Position numbers and translations under genes: made by a program
The notes under the pieces: model-generated
Told to the model about the DNA's origin: nothing
The model's database searches: none
Seen by the model: the letters and a program-made list of their open reading frames with translations, nothing else
Shown here: positions 22,384-34,652 of the stretch, piece by piece
Layout of the letters: every line of letters begins with the position of its first letter
How positions within the stretch are numbered: the first letter of the stretch is position 1
NCBI GenBank assembly: GCA_003339415.1
Contig: PDHQ01000017.1
Location: 70,877-134,876, forward strand
From: Ophiocordyceps camponoti-saundersi (nom. inval.)
Taxonomy: Eukaryota > Ascomycota > Sordariomycetes > Hypocreales > Ophiocordycipitaceae
Direction of reading: 5' to 3'
DNA: 64,000 nucleotides

Positions 22384-24353
22384 GCTTGGCTTTGCTGTGT
22401 GTGTATGGAAGTAGGTGAGGCTGAGGAGAAGCTTTCGTGAAGATTACGAAGGGACGAGCTGCGTCGATCAAAAGAAAAATCAGCAAATCGCAAGATCAAG
22501 AGAAGACGACGAGGAGGAAGAATCGTCAACGTACCACAGCAGGTCAATCGAAAGCGGCACACACAGATGGACGACAGGCTAGAATCGGGAAGAGGATGGT
22601 CGGGTTCGAGTAGAGGGAGAGGAGACCGAAGGGGGGGGGGAGATGGACGGTAGTGGTGACAGATAAGAGACGGTTATGGTCGCCGTCAGGAGCAATGCAG
22701 TGGGCAATAAAGGAAAGAGGAAGAAAAAAATACCTAGGTACCTGCCTACTAGGTAAGCGTCGAGGGCCGATCGTCGTCAGGATAAGGACGCTATATCTGA
22801 TGTGGAGAGGTACAAGCAGTTCTGCCCTAACTGATGTGGTTCGACAAGTACCTCCGTGCTCTTCCGCTAACACATGGGTGGCATGTTGTCGGGGCTTGCT
22901 CCCGAGATCCAGTGGGGGAGGTGTGGCATTGCGCCATCGGCCCCGTCCTGTTCTTCTTCTTCGGCTTCTTCTTTTTCTTCTTCCCCCCGTCACTCTCTGT
23001 GCATCCGTCTCTCTACGTGTACACACACATAATACAGTACATAGCTAGGGACGGATCATGCTAAACAAGGAGCAGTCCATGTTGTTTTACATCAAGTTAT
23101 AACAAGTTCGAAAAATAAAAATCACGCTCTATCCGTTGTACTGTTTCCAATATTTCCAAACTCCCACCCCCTGTCACTCGCAGTTATTATCAATTTCTCC
23201 CCCATCAGCGTCGGAAAGAGGAGGGTGAAAGTGGAATTTCCGAACCTGTCCGTCGTTTGTCTTTTTCCTTCAACAACAACCGACCTGGAAGACGTGGCAT
23301 CGTACATACATATGTACATACATATGTGTTGCGTTATGTATTACCGCATGCTGCTGTGTGTATGTGCGTGTATCCCATGTTCGCACAGTGTGCTAGCTTA
23401 CTGTCACCTTACTACCTACCAAGGTAGCTGAGGCAGTTGCCTGCAAAGTTGTCCGATGGCCGATGCACACTTGACTTGACGGGATCATCTGCATACGAAT
23501 TACGTGCACCAATGTGTCTCTGTTGCGCACACATGCATCCGTCGACATGTACGGATTATGTGCTAACGAAAAAAAAAAGACCGACCCCCTTTTCTGCAAG
23601 GGCCCCCGATAGTCTCGTCCCTGTCAGCATTCTATTAGGTACAAGGTAGGGTAGGAAGGTGCTCTCTTCCTTCAGGGCACACGCCAACAGGGGCTGTCGA
23701 AAGGCAAAACGCGCTTCCTCACACGAAACGACGCGAAACACAGCTCCATACATACACTCACACATCTGCTGTATATACATACATACATACTGTACATATG
23801 TAGGTAGGTAGGTAGTCAGGTGCTCATTCACATCCTTTAAGCAAACATGAAAATCCCGCTCCCCTTCAACTCGAAAACTTACTCAGTTCACAGACTCATC
23901 ACACATGTTGATTATTCACCCCCCCGGTTAAGCTGCCCGCTTAAACAGTATTTCGTAGCACCTGGCCGGCACGAGGCAAGGTCAATATTACTAATTACTA
24001 CCTCGTGTCTTTTCTTTAAAGAGAAAAAAGTATGTAGAGAAGCAGGTGCTCACTATATATATAATGTAACGCCTCTATTTATTTCATCCTCCTCCTAACT
24101 ACCACATATCTGGATAGGGTTGTGTATGTACATATGTATGATCTCATGAGCTACCCTAGACCTTGACCGTTAACCCAAAATTCGTATTCCTAGATTATGG
24201 AGCCGCATCCTTACCTAAGCCTTCACCACCCCGAGGCTATCTGCCCTAGCTTCAGCCTTCCTCCTCCCTGTAAATCTTTCTCGGCGCCGAAGATCAAAAA
24301 CCCTCGTCTCATCTCGTATCGTGCTCACCTCGCCCTCCTCCCTGACTTCCGCT
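22384..24353. other. Intergenic region with microsatellites, no supported gene
   Basis: Divergent spacer between SAM synthetase (-) and GPN3 (+). It includes a G8-10 run at about 22631, TACATA/TATGTA palindromes at 23301-23327, 23760-23800 and 24123-24140, and TAGG(TAGG)n near 23802. Overlapping short frames have no coding character. Confidence 0.5.
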
Positions 24354-25355
24354 ATGAGCAAGTTCGGCGTCATGGTCATGGGCCCTGCTGGGGCGGGCAA
24401 GGTACGCGTTCTCTCCTTGCTCGCATCCCTTGTCTCAACACGCGCGGGAAAAAAAAAAGGAATAGAAAGGGCGCGCTGACACGCGTTCTCCAAATCGATC
24501 TAGTCGACCTTCTGCGCCGGCCTCATCACTCACCTCAACCTCAACCGCCGGTCCGCCTTCTACGTCAACCTCGATCCCGCAGCCGAATCCTTCGAGCACC
24601 AGCCCGACCTCGACATCAAGGAGCTCATCTGCCTCCAAGATGCCATGACCGAGGTCGGTCTCGGCCCCAACGGCGGCCTCATCTACTGCTTTGAGTTCCT
24701 CCTCGAGAACCTCGACTGGCTCACCGACGCTCTCGAAGGTCTGACGGAAGAATATCTCATCATATTCGACATGCCCGGCCAGATCGAGCTATACACACAC
24801 ATTCCCATCCTGCCCACGCTCATAAGATTCCTCTCCCAGCCCGGCGCTCTAGACATCCGGATGGCCGCCGTGTACCTTCTCGAGGCCACCTTCGTAGCCG
24901 ACCGCGCAAAATTCTTCTCCGGTACTCTGAGCGCCATGAGCGCCATGCTAATGCTTGAGGTCCCTCACATCAACATTCTGTCCAAAATGGACCTGCTCAA
25001 GGGCCAGGTGAAGAGGAAGGACCTTAAGCGATTCTTGACTCCAGACCTGGGTCTCCTCGACGACGATCCGGCCCAAGGCTCAAGATCAAGGGCCGCGACT
25101 GCGGAAGACGACGACAACACCGTGGCCCGGCCCGAAGACAAGGACCAGATCATGAAGGGCAAGAGCTTCCGCCGGCTGAACCGGGCCGTGGCTGGCCTGA
25201 TCGAGAGCTTCGGCATGGTCAATTATCTGACACTCGACTTGACAAACGAGGACAGTATCAGCGCGATCCTCAGTCACGTCGACGATTGCATCCAATATCA
25301 TGAGGCGCAGGACCCGAAGGAGCCACGAGAAAACGAAGCTGAAGACCGGAACTGA
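24354..25355 (+). CDS. GPN3: GPN-loop GTPase 3
   Basis: Two exons: 24354-24401 (16 codons) and 24504-25355, giving 299 residues. The 102-bp intron (donor GTACGC, branch GCTGACA, acceptor ATCTAG) splits the P-loop GPAGAGK|ST. Family motifs are MSKFGVMVMGPAGAGKST (Walker A), VNLDPAAE, the diagnostic Gly-Pro-Asn loop at residues 70-72 in VGLGPNGGLIYCFEF, FDMPGQIELYTH (G3) and ILSKMDLL (G4, NKxD-like). By family it acts with GPN1/Npa3 in assembly and nuclear import of RNA polymerase II. The tail after about 230 is acidic and variable. No lesions. Confidence 0.95.
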
Positions 25356-25635
25356 CGCGCCGAGAGATGTTTGCCATTAATTTCCAACTTTTTTCCTGCA
25401 CGGTGGTCAACCCGTAGCGTGACCGTCAGAGATGAAAGCATGTATCATCAGGTCGAATTCCACTATAGCGACGGCGTTTGGGGGGCGGCGTTTGCCCTAG
25501 TTCCGATTCTTGTTCGGATGCTGAGGAAAGGAGAAGAGAAAAGGAGAAAGAGAGGACGTGTAGCAGAAGATTAAGAGTCGAAGATAATATGATCACCGGA
25601 AATGAAAAGGGGGAAAAGAGGGCTGGTCGCTGATC

Positions 25636-26169
25636 TCACCAGGCCGAGCCCCTGGCGCGAGAAGAAGTGTACTGCTGCTCCTGCTGCTGCCTCTCCTGAA
25701 CCTCGTAGCGATTATACGCGGCAAGCCAGACATCGCGTAAAATAGCAAGGTACCGCATCAAGGCCCCAGCGCCGATGAGGATATTCTGCACGGTAGCGAC
25801 CAGTCCCCACTGCCAGACACCGGCGCAAAGAGCGACGACGAAAGCCCACCAAGCAAGCCTCAGCGTAAAGCGCGTCCACCACAAGACCAAGCGACCGACC
25901 CAACGAAGCAACAGCGCCGAGACAGCCAGAAGCGCCAACGAGGCGACGACGCCCGTGACGGCGCCCGTGTTCCCTTCCCGGCTCTCCGACGCGGCGAGCG
26001 CGCGCGCGGCTACGTCCGTCAGTGCTGCTATGCCGGCGCGTGACGTGGCTGCTAGCTGGCGCTTGTAGGATTGGAGGGGGGAGTCGGGGCGGAGGAGGTG
26101 GTGGCGGGCTGCGGTGGCCATGTCGGGGGGCAGGAGGTCGACGAGGAGGCTGAAGATGTAGGCGTCCAT
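25636..26169 (-). CDS. Apq12-like membrane protein (probable)
   Basis: Single exon of 177 residues. I chose the start at 26169 (AACATGG context, MDAYIFSLLVDLLPPDM); an in-frame ATG at 26208 would add a Thr run coded by a microsatellite. Two hydrophobic helices (about residues 68-90 and 95-125: VVASLALLAVSALLL and LAWWAFVVALCAGVW) and a further amphipathic helix near 135 follow a soluble N-terminal part. The tail is Gln-rich. The layout fits the Apq12 family of nuclear-envelope/ER proteins required for nuclear pore assembly and membrane fluidity, but I base this on overall resemblance and not on a diagnostic motif. Confidence 0.6.
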   Translation of the reverse strand: MDAYIFSLLVDLLPPDMATAARHHLLRPDSPLQSYKRQLAATSRAGIAALTDVAARALAASESREGNTGAVTGVVASLALLAVSALLLRWVGRLVLWWTRFTLRLAWWAFVVALCAGVWQWGLVATVQNILIGAGALMRYLAILRDVWLAAYNRYEVQERQQQEQQYTSSRARGSAW

Positions 26170-26656
26170 GTTTTCGGTCGTCGTTGTCGTCGTCGTCGTC
26201 GATGTCATATATGGATGTATGTATGAATGTGATCCTCCTCTTTTCTCTTCTGTTTGTTTCTGGTCTTTTTCTCACCCCCTTCCCCTCACTGCTTGGCGAG
26301 AGTTGTACCTCCGAATTTTCCCTTCTCGATCGAGGCTCGAATCCAGTCGGTGGTACTTCTTATTTGCTGTACCTGGCAGTAAACGTGAGAAGGTGAGGGC
26401 GGCGCGATGTGCTGAAAGAAGAGAGACGTATGATTGATATCTGACCGTCTCTACGGAGAACCGTTTCTACTGTACGGATAACATACAAAGCTGTCACGTG
26501 GGATAGATAACTCGGTCCCGGCTGAACCACTTCGGTCTGCATCACGTGGTTCCTTCCGACGTCACAGACATCAAAATCAAGCACGAGCAGGGCAGGCTAG
26601 CAACATCTTTGTTTACGAGGTTTTCGTCTAGTGACTCTGCTATCACGTCAAGAACT
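26170..26656. promoter_or_regulatory. Promoter of the Apq12-like gene and 3' flank of the NLR gene
   Basis: Contains two CACGTG E-boxes, at 26495-26500 and 26543-26548, about 330-375 bp upstream of the Apq12-like start, and GTACGGATA at 26472-26480. No gene. Confidence 0.4.
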
Positions 26657-29600
26657 TCAATACGGCCCAGCTGACGAGGAGACTATAGTCAAGACTCTTC
26701 CAAACCCGCATCTTAAGGCCATCGTTTCTGTCGAGCGTGATATTTTCGCAATTGATGGCTTATATTCGGGAGGGATCCAAAGCACGTTCTTTCCGTTCCA
26801 CGAGATCCATCTCGCATCAGGACTTAAACCGTAACCCGAAAGTCCTTTCTCTCGGGAGACAGACACATTTCTTACTTGGCCGTTAACTTGGCCACGCAAC
26901 TCACCGTGGATGGGTATCCGCACACAGTCATAGTCGGTGAACACATGTAAGCTGTCCTTATATGAGGAGATGTGTCTTGCTTCTGCAAGTCCAGAAATGC
27001 CCTTTGGCGACTGATGGAGTGAACCAGTCCTTGCGTCGCGCAGCGTCACGAATTGGACCTTCTGCTTCACTCCTTTCACGCTGACAACCGACGCGAGTAG
27101 GCGGTCGTCGCTCGAGAAGGCAATCGCGTGGAGAGAAATCCTGCTTTGCCCGACCTTTGGCTGAAGCAAACCCGTTGACACATCCCAAGCCAAAGTACTA
27201 TCGCTGTGCGGGTGCGACTCGAGCAGGCGCTTGCCTTTAAACGAGTGATGCATGCTCTTCAGCGTCCATTGTAGTGCACCCGTCAACGCATCCCAAAACA
27301 TAATCCTACCGTCTCCAGAAGCTGAGGCGAGCAGGTGCTCATCCCTGGAGAAGGCAAGCGACGTAAGATGAGAGTAATCACGCTTCGCGCCCATCGTCGA
27401 CCACTGGACTGCTCCTGTTGTCGTCTCCCAAACGAAGAGGTTGCCATCGTAGAGACCAGCCAGTAGGCGACTACTGCTAGAAAATACGAGTTCAAACGGG
27501 ATATACTCCGAGCCCGGGATCTCATCCATCGTTTGTTGTAGCACCCCCGTCGCCAAGTTCCACACTCTCAGTTTCATCAGACTCGATACCGACACTAGCA
27601 GCCGGGAATCGCTCGAGAATTTGACCCGACGGACTTGATGATCATCATCGGTTGGAAGTCTAAGTAATAGCGCTTCTGATGCTGCGTCCCAGATGTCAAT
27701 GGTGTCATAGTCTGCAGCCAATGCGAGCAGCCGGCCATCGTCGGACAATGCCATCGAAGGTACGTAGCCATTATCGGCCTCAAGCGTCGGCTGCTCATTT
27801 GACGGTGGTGCTGTCACGTCCCAAATCTTGATAGTATGGTCGTCTGAACCTGATGCCAGTAGCATACTGTTAGGAGAGAAGGCGATTGAATCAACATAAC
27901 TGCGATGGCCCTCGAGCGTCTGTAAAAATTGACCGGTCGTCGCATCCCACACGATCACCGTGCCTCCTTGGAAACCCGACGCAAGTAGCTGACCAGATCT
28001 AGAGAGTGCAAGTGACACTGGGTGTCCGAAGTTGCTATCCCCTTCTCTCTTGGGAACTAGAAATTTTCTTTGCAGGATTCCCGACACAGCGTCCCAAAGT
28101 TCAATGTTGTCGTCAGGCAAACCTGGAAATGCGAGCAAACGACCATCATGGTGTGTAGAGAAGACGCTCGCGTAGGGGAAATGCGCCATCATTCTGCCAC
28201 ACTCATAAAGCGTCCTAAGTAGCGCCCCCTTTTCCGTGTCCCAAATCTTCACTTCACCATCTCGTGAGCGTGATGCGAGTAGCTGACCGTCGTTGTATAT
28301 AGAGAACGTCAGCGAGGTGATTTCACCAACGCTCTGGAACGTCCGAAGCAATGTCTTTTTTCCCAAATCCCAAAGCTGGATTAGGTTTTCCCCATCCAGC
28401 TTCACGGACGATGCAAGCCGACCGCCTTTATGTGTGGAGAACGCGACTTTAGTAGTCTTGCCTCCGTTGCTCGGGAGCCTCCATTGTAACGCCCCATTTG
28501 CCGTCTCCCAGATCTCAATCCCCCGGCCCTCTGGAAAAAGGGCAAGCCGTCGGCCGTCATGAGATAAATCAATTTTTGAGGGCATGTGACCAATGTCAAC
28601 CGTTTTAAGAAGAGCCCCGTTTCCTGGATCCCATATCTCGATACACTGTCTGGAAGCCGACACGAGCTGGCCATCGTGACAAAATGCGATCGTTTGAACT
28701 CTATCAGGGGGGTTAAGCGTTTGCAAACAACTGTCCCAGTTCCTTTCCACCACAGGCTTTGTCGTTATCCAGTCAATATGCGACTTGAATCTCTGTCGAA
28801 CCAGGCTTTTCTCAGGGGCAAAGGCCAGCGCCGAGACATACACCTGCAAGGGGGCTTGCTCAATGCCTCGACGTCCGTTGAGGAGAAAACGCCCCGCATC
28901 GTACAGAAGTTCGGCCACCTGAACTCCTTTGCCCACCTAAAGCATTCGTCTCAGTAAGGTTTAGGGCCTGGGGCGAGGGGCAAGACAACCTACCTCGACC
29001 AGACTCTGCAACGCCAGTATGCTTTCGATGCTCTCTGTCATCCTCCCCATCAGACTCATCGCCTCCGTCCAGTGAAGCAGGTGGGTTTGAAGGAAGTGAA
29101 ACGCTTGGTGCCCGTCGTGAAGCTTGCTATCACTTTCCTTCAAATGATGGGCCCAGTATAGGCACGCGTATTGGACCTCCGGTGGAAGGTGTTTATCCAC
29201 CTTTTCCCGTTCGACGTCCTCTTGAAGTGTTCCAGCTATTTCCAAGCCACAAATGTCCTTTTTCAGGTTTCCGTCTTCGAATAGTAGATGCAAACACCTA
29301 TTAGCAAGCATCTTGTGTGTTGCGCTCCTGTCAATCAAGAAACAATGCCGATTAGTAGAACAGGCGAGAAAGTCGCGGAAGGACTCATGAAATAGCTTCA
29401 CGGGAACCTTCGGGTCGCTAGGGATATCCAAGACCGAATGAAGCAGATACAGCTCATCTTCGACCTCTGCAGGTTCTATACCGAGAAGCCGCGCGAGAGA
29501 ATCGGCAGGAAGAGGGTTCGCGAGGGTGATGATAGATCCCACGATTCTCTTGAATCTTTGAATGGCGTCGTCACGTTCGTGTGGTTTGAGATCATTGATC

Positions 29601-31768
29601 GTCTGGTCCAAGATGGGCAGATACGTTGACCCAAGTTTTCCAGCATCCCGATACTGGAGGATTTGTTGAAGTCTCCCGTTTGCACCACCGCATTTCTGTT
29701 TGTAATCTTCGATGAAACGGCAGGCGGTTGCCGCAAAGATGAAGAGCGGGACGGCCATCTCAAGGAGCGACTGGAGTTGATACCGGCTTGGCCAACCAGC
29801 GCCCATCCGAAACCGGCATCGGATTTGTTCTCGAAGTCGAAAACGTAAGAAGGCTGCTATATCGTGCTCGATCTCGGGCGCCGGGATCTTATGCAGTGGC
29901 AACTCCACATACTCTCCGCCAATGCGCTCGAATCCCAGCCGGATGGGAGGCTCGAATCGACTAGTGATGAATAGTTTCAGGGGGTAAATTCCAGGCTGCC
30001 GCAACTGTGATAGGTGGTAAATGATGTTGTCGACATCCTGATCGCCCTCACACTCGTCAAGAGCATCTATAACAACAGTGTTGACATTTGAACTGCCGCT
30101 GTGAATGTGCTTGAGAGGCTTCAGGAGTAACTCATCGAATTGATAACTCAGCGCTTTATGTGCAATGCCAGGATCGCTTTCCAAAGTGTTACGCAAATGA
30201 TCGGCCATGACAGGCAGCTGTTCAGCGAGCTGCGCAACAAGGGTGGTGAAGAAGAGTCGAGATTTGCCCCGATCGCCCTCACCCCTCTTGAAGAAGAAGC
30301 TGGCAGCGAGACGGCTGTTACGGGCCACGGAGCGAGCAATCGTCGATTTGCCCGTGCCGGCCATACCTTGAAGCCAGTAGATGGACTCACGAGCTGGGTC
30401 ATTGGCCCAATCATCGACTTCCTTCAGTAACCTTTGGCGCGTGTCGGCCAGGCATCCCCCCTCATGCTGGTCGTCATAAGAACCGAAAACTGCGCCTTTC
30501 ACCATATCAAGCTTAGTCAACACATATTGCTGGTTGCTACTTTGCCTCGCAGTAGCTGTTCTGTGATCATCATTACTTAGCAAGAATACTCTGCAGGGAA
30601 GAACACGGAAGCCTACGGTACAAGCCTCTGCAGCTTGTCTCGGAGCATGACATATAATGAATCATCTGGACCGGAGCACTTGTTTAAGCCGGAATGGTCG
30701 ACGTCAACGTGAACAACCTCGGCATCCCAACACCGCGCCGAGTCTCTATCAACGATCTGGAAAGGAGTTAGAGATAGCCAGCCAGTTTGAGCCGTGAGAT
30801 AGATAGTCGCACTTACAACGCCGATGGGTATTCCGGCGATCCAGGAAGGCTTTGTTTCGGAAAAACAAACAAGTTCCGTCTTTTCCCGTCGACGCTGTTT
30901 CTCTTTCATGCATTGACCGAATCGCTCCTCGAGATCAGAAAGCTGCTTTTTGCGACTCTTCAGCGAGAGCATCAAGGAAGCATCGGAACCGGCAAGGGTC
31001 ATCAATGAGGCCGCCATGGCCCCGAGCGTGGACGCCGCGGAGCCTTGATGCGGTGTTCCGAGAAAGACGATGCCATGGGTATCGTCAACGATCTCCTTCT
31101 CGTCATCACCGGCTATGCACAGAGCCTTTTGCGTACAGAGTCAATAACTCTCGTCTCCGATCATGCAGTTTCCAATGGACTAACCTCCTTGATGACGATG
31201 CCACCGAAGCTGTGTCCAATGAAAAGAATTGGCAAACGCTGGAGATGGAACGCGTCAGCTTAGAATTTGTGGCGGTGATGGTGCTGCTTACGCGGCGACC
31301 TGATCGGCGGCGTTGCAACTGTTCCAAGAGCCCGCGTGCAATGATCTGGGCTGTCTTGACCGGAGCGTCTGCCCACCAGACCGAATTATAGGCAAAGTTC
31401 AAAACCCTAGCCTCAGGAAAGTCCTTGGCGATAAGGTCACGAAGCAGATGCACCCGCCCCGTCGCGACCTTGCGAGACCAAGTATATTCTGCATCCGCCC
31501 CGAGGCCATGGACGGCGACTATACTGTAGACAGAGTCAGTATCAGTCTCCGTCATCTGTAGGAAGTCTGTATGCAGGGAAGAGGTTTTTTTTTCGTACTC
31601 GAACTTGGCGTCTTTAGGATCGACGACGACCTGAATCGACCCTTCGGACCATGAGCTCTCACGACGCCGCAGGAGTTTAGCAATGACAGCCTTGACAGGA
31701 GAGAGTGCTGCGATCGCCAGCAATAAGGCCAAGAGAGACGAGATGGCGAAATATGTGAAGCTACCCAT
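26657..31768 (-). CDS. NLR-like receptor: membrane segment, SesB-like hydrolase, NACHT, WD40
   Basis: Proposed seven exons: 31768-31599, 31523-31292, 31238-31185, 31125-30817, 30756-30622, 30529-28994 and 28936-26657, giving 1571 residues in frame. Residues 5-26 are a hydrophobic anchor (YFAISSLLALLLAIAAL). An alpha/beta hydrolase follows, with VHGLG (61-65), nucleophile GHSFGG (Ser144), GTPHQGS and a likely catalytic His276 in DVDHSGLNK; this matches the SesB-like effector domain of fungal NLRs. NACHT: Walker A GMAGTGKS (355-362), Walker B VVIDALDEC (452-460). Then 11-13 diverged WD40 repeats (about 880-1500; canonical one LASGSDDHTIKIWD). Such proteins control heterokaryon incompatibility and innate immunity. 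The fifth intron (30621-30530) is the weakest: without it a TAG ends the hydrolase at 30613, so this could be two adjacent genes. The WD repeats are not near-identical, unlike het-e. Confidence 0.82.
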
Positions 31769-32134
31769 GCTTGGGTGGACAAAGCACACAAGTGATGAGT
31801 GATGAGAGCGGTGGTGCCTGCCATCCTGGGAGCAAGAGAGAGTCTCACTTTCCCCTCTTCAGCCCTCTCTGACCCTGACCGTGGATAACCGCCAGACCTC
31901 CCTATTAGCATGCACATGCATCAGCCTCACCTAATTGCCAACGGCATCCAATGCAAGTAAGCCCTGGGAAAGTGCCCTATCAAAGCCCGAGATCAACGAG
32001 GGTTACACACAGAGAGTGTGAGAGACAGAACACAGACAGTGTGGGTATGCACAAGGGTATCGAATTATCCACTACCAAAGGTTCAACTAACGCTCGACCA
32101 GCGTTGTCCAACTTGTAAACCTCTCCCTCTATTT
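31769..32134. other. Intergenic, no supported gene
   Basis: Promoter of the NLR gene and 3' flank of the coiled-coil protein gene. Nothing further seen. Confidence 0.5.
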
Positions 32135-34652
32135 CTAACGCCCCGCTTCCAGCACTCGTCTGGCCGCGTCAATCCTCCGCCGAAACTCGTCCGCGCTCGC
32201 CAGCCCCGCGCGGCCCGCCTCCGTCAGCCCGAGCACGCATCTCCCGAGACTTGCCACCACCTGCTCCACCATCATCTGATCCGCCTTGGACAGCATCTGC
32301 ATCGCCGGCGACTGCGTCCCTCCGTCTATGCTCTCCTTGTCGCAAATGCTGGCTGTCTCGTTCATCAAGTCGTCCGCCACTTGCTTGAGGTCATGTTCCG
32401 GTGACCCCGCCGGCGTCACCACCCCTCCGCGCATCTTCACTCTGTTCACCAACGGGAAGCTCCTATTCGTTCCCGTCGACTCGAAAGACGAAAATGACGG
32501 ACGATGGAACGTCTCGACCGCTCCGTCGCTCACAGTAGCTCGGCGAATACGTCCGGGGTGCCAATGACCGGAACCGTCGCTGCTACTGCTGCCAATGGCA
32601 GACGTGGTGCGATCCACATAATCGTTGTTGTGGCCTTGGATGGGCGTGACGAAGCCATCAATTGGGCTGTCCAGGGCCAGTGAGTTCCGCGTAGAGAGTC
32701 CCTCAGCGGCGGTGGCAAAAGAGTCGATCGTCGTAAACGTATCAAGGCTGGCGCGCCGAGGATTACTCAGAATCGGACCTCGAGTTGTCTCCACCGAAGA
32801 CTCCGAACCCTCGCTGCTCATGCTGCCGCGACGGTAGAATCCCTGTTGGCTGATGGTTCCCATGGCTGAATGGAGGAAAAAGCGCTCATAATCAAAGGCG
32901 TCCTCTCGATCCTCGTGGGAGATGGGATGCGAAGAGCTATCGTGATACAAGGAATCGCCGCTTTCGCTGTGCTCGTCGTAGGCATTACCTTGACCGTCTT
33001 CGTCTTCGTAACCAGCATCGTCACCCTCACCATCTGCACCATGTTCCGTGTTGTCGTCTTTCCACTCGACAGTTTCAACAGCCTCGACGGCCTCGATATC
33101 CTCAGCGTCATCGACGAATTCGGCACCCTCGATCCCGGCGTAGCCATCATCGCTCGGCGACTCGCGAACCTCATGAAAACTGGTGGCATTTGAGGGACTG
33201 CCCGGTTCCCCTTGATCGATGACGGGAGTGCTATTGGCTTTCATGGCAGGCACCGCCTCGCCCCGTGCACTCACGTCTGCGGGGCTCACCAGGCTAGGGC
33301 CCGTCTTGTCGACTGACTCCGTGCTACCACGATCCCACGTCGCGTGCGTAAAGGGGCTCGGAGTTCGAAGGCCCTGCAGGCTGCGGCGTCTCATGCTGTC
33401 TGCGCGTGCCTGGTCTCTAAGGCTTGCAATTTTGTTTTTGAGCCCCTGCATTTGGTCCTGAAGATCCCGCACCTGTACCGTTGAGGCGGACGAGCGTGGC
33501 ACATCGGCGTCGTTACGCGTACTCGGAGTCGGACTGGTGACGCTACCGGACCGAGACGTCTCTTTTGCGCCATTCAAGTTTCCATTACCTTCTGTGGGCA
33601 TGAGCGTGGTGTCGAGAGGATGATACGACAGCAGTTTGTTCGAACGATGGCGGCCGTCGAGTGAGTCGACGCTCATAGACGTGGAAAGAGAGCGGCGATA
33701 GCCACCCAACGCACCCAGAGCGCTTGCTGAACGCTGAGAGCGCGGCATCATGTTTGTAGGTGCCGGAAGATGAGATTCACTCGCGTTTCTCGAGTGGGTT
33801 GTCGGCGTATAAAAGGCATCTTCGTCGGGGGTCGAAGGCGGGTTACCGCTGGGAGACGGAGTGGAACCATCCGATGCAGAGGAGTAGCCCAGAGTCCTGG
33901 CTCTGTTCAGATTTCCTTCCATAGTCTGGACGAGAGTCAGCAAGCCGTATGACATGACGATAACGGGGACATACGGTGAGACGTCGCTTCGCATTCGCGA
34001 GGATCTGCTCAGCACGCCTACTGATGGAACTTGTCGAGTATCGGGGACGATCGGTAGAGTATCGGGCGTCGACGTCGCGGCCCCAGTCGTCGGCGTAGGA
34101 AGAGGCCATGCTCCCCTCATCGTCGCCTTGGAAGCTGCTGTCGCCTATGCTGATGCAGTCGTCGAAGAAGTCGGCCGAGGCGCCGAATCGTTCGGATTCG
34201 ACGACGGTGCCGGTGGACTCGGCGGAAAGTCGGCGAGCGTCTTGGGCCCCCGAAGAACGCCTCCTCATCCGGCTCGCGGTGGGAGAGGCGCGGATGGGAA
34301 AGCCGGCACCGGAACAGCGGCGGGACGAGAAGCGGCGAGGCGGGGTGCTGCCGGCGACGCTCTCAACCTCGGTGACCTCACCAATGTCCGACAACATGGT
34401 GCCATTGCCGTAGATGATGGGGGTGGAGGGACCCAGAGACATGGAGCGATAGAGGGCTGCGGGGTCGAGGGAGGGGGCCTGAGTGCGAGTCATGGGAAAG
34501 TCGTCGTCGTCGGGGAGGATCATGTCAGGGTTCGTCAGCGTCGGCGACGATGGCTGCTTGGAGGAACAGACGGTCTCGCTGTCGGAGGCGTTCTGCGTCG
34601 CCGCCACATCGGGAGGCGCGCCAGGGGCGAGCGATTGGCCAGACGAGGACAT
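32135..34652 (-). CDS. Conserved fungal coiled-coil protein of unknown function
   Basis: Two exons: 34652-33975 (226 codons) and 33925-32135, giving 822 residues. The 49-bp intron has donor GTATGT and acceptor CGTCCAG; the junction restores ANAKRRLTTMEGNLNRA, a block conserved in my memory of homologues. Most of the protein is Ser-rich and probably disordered, with many SP/TP sites. Ordered parts are RRAEQILANAKRRLT (about 211-225), a coiled coil VRDLQDQMQGLKNKIASLRD followed by RRRSLQGLRTPSPF (about 400-440), and a helical C-terminus with a possible three-helix bundle (QMLSKADQMMVEQVVASLGR). The region after 500 is very acidic. No catalytic motif or membrane segment. Probably a cytoskeletal or scaffold protein, but I cannot name it. 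Confidence 0.85.

Noticed and set aside
26330..26365. tRNA-like T-arm (GGCTCGAATCC)
   Set aside because: No acceptor stem, D-arm or anticodon arm can be folded around it.
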